A stretch of DNA of 6,094 nt. It comes from Verrucomicrobiota bacterium. GTDB taxonomy: Bacteria > Verrucomicrobiota > Verrucomicrobiia > Verrucomicrobiales > Verrucomicrobiaceae. A program made the translations under genes and the position numbers. Below, piece after piece: positions 6,043 to 6,094 of the stretch. The notes under the pieces were generated by a model, which was given only the letters and a program-made list of their open reading frames with translations, did no database searches and had not been told where the DNA came from. The DNA lies in assembly GCA_021413535.1 (NCBI GenBank), contig JAIOQF010000013.1, forward strand, positions 1 through 6,094, written 5' to 3'. Numbering within the stretch: position 1 is the first letter of the stretch; each line of letters begins with the position of its first letter.

Positions 6043-6094
6043 ACCCGGCTTCTTCTTTAGTCAGCTGGATATTGTCCGCGAGAAATCCCAGCGT
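6038..6094 (-). CDS. Possible C-terminal end of a minus-strand gene, cut by the window edge
   Basis: Eighteen codons are open from the right edge to a TGA at 6040-6038, giving TLGFLADNIQLTKEEAGL. The composition (a hydrophobic turn then an acidic/basic helix) is reasonable for a protein end, and the gene would be co-directional with the small membrane protein gene about 100 bases downstream. I do not recognise the family. At least one plus-strand frame is also open over the same bases, so this is a weak call based on protein-like composition only. The stop overlaps the outer arm of the neighbouring inverted repeat. Confidence 0.35.
   Translation of the reverse strand, partial: TLGFLADNIQLTKEEAGL

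Noticed and set aside
1..6094. CRISPR arrays, tRNA or rRNA genes, insertion sequences, defence or toxin-antitoxin genes
   Set aside because: No regular spacer-repeat pattern, no tRNA-like cloverleaf, no transposase or integrase motif and no defence domain was seen in any frame.

Overview
The window looks like chromosomal DNA from a bacterium of the PVC superphylum, most likely Verrucomicrobiota. The main evidence is the adjacent pair of a DUF1549/DUF1553 protein and a DUF1501 protein. These families are strongly expanded in Planctomycetes and Verrucomicrobia and uncommon elsewhere. Moderately high GC and starts without Shine-Dalgarno sequences fit this, but the placement is an inference and no rRNA or marker gene is present to confirm it.

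Layout from left to right. At the left edge, a minus-strand gene begins (66 to 1) and runs out of the window; its N-terminus carries a CxxC zinc-ribbon half-site. A 180-base divergent spacer (67-246) contains an AT-rich dyad. A plus-strand gene (247-963) encodes a seven-helix membrane protein of the TIGR02206/YwaF family. Convergent to it is a two-gene minus-strand operon: the DUF1549/DUF1553 exported protein (4643 to 2352) followed after 32 bases by the Tat-signal DUF1501 protein (2319 to 1003). Divergent from this operon is an exodeoxyribonuclease III gene (4721-5476) closely resembling the Bacillus ExoA type. Convergent to that is a small hydrophobic protein gene of unknown function (5938 to 5549). 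The right end holds a degenerate, roughly 8-base periodic repeat with an inverted copy (5951-6042), and possibly the last 18 codons of another minus-strand gene.

How the genes relate. The DUF1549/DUF1553 and DUF1501 proteins almost certainly work together outside the cytoplasm: they are co-directional, nearly abutting, both carry export signals, and this pairing is a recurring one in the phylum. Their biochemical role is not established; an association with polysaccharide or sulfated-substrate degradation has been proposed for related loci. Exonuclease III is a housekeeping base-excision-repair enzyme and is probably unrelated to the operon beyond sharing a divergent promoter region. The flanking membrane proteins have no evident link to it.

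I found no mobile element, CRISPR array, tRNA or rRNA, and no convincing new multi-gene system. The observations most worth a second look are an apparent in-frame loss of a conserved stretch from the DUF1549 domain, the octamer-like intergenic repeat, a coiled-coil and Met/Gln-rich insertion in the DUF1553 protein, and pyrimidine-rich sequence in place of Shine-Dalgarno sites upstream of several genes.
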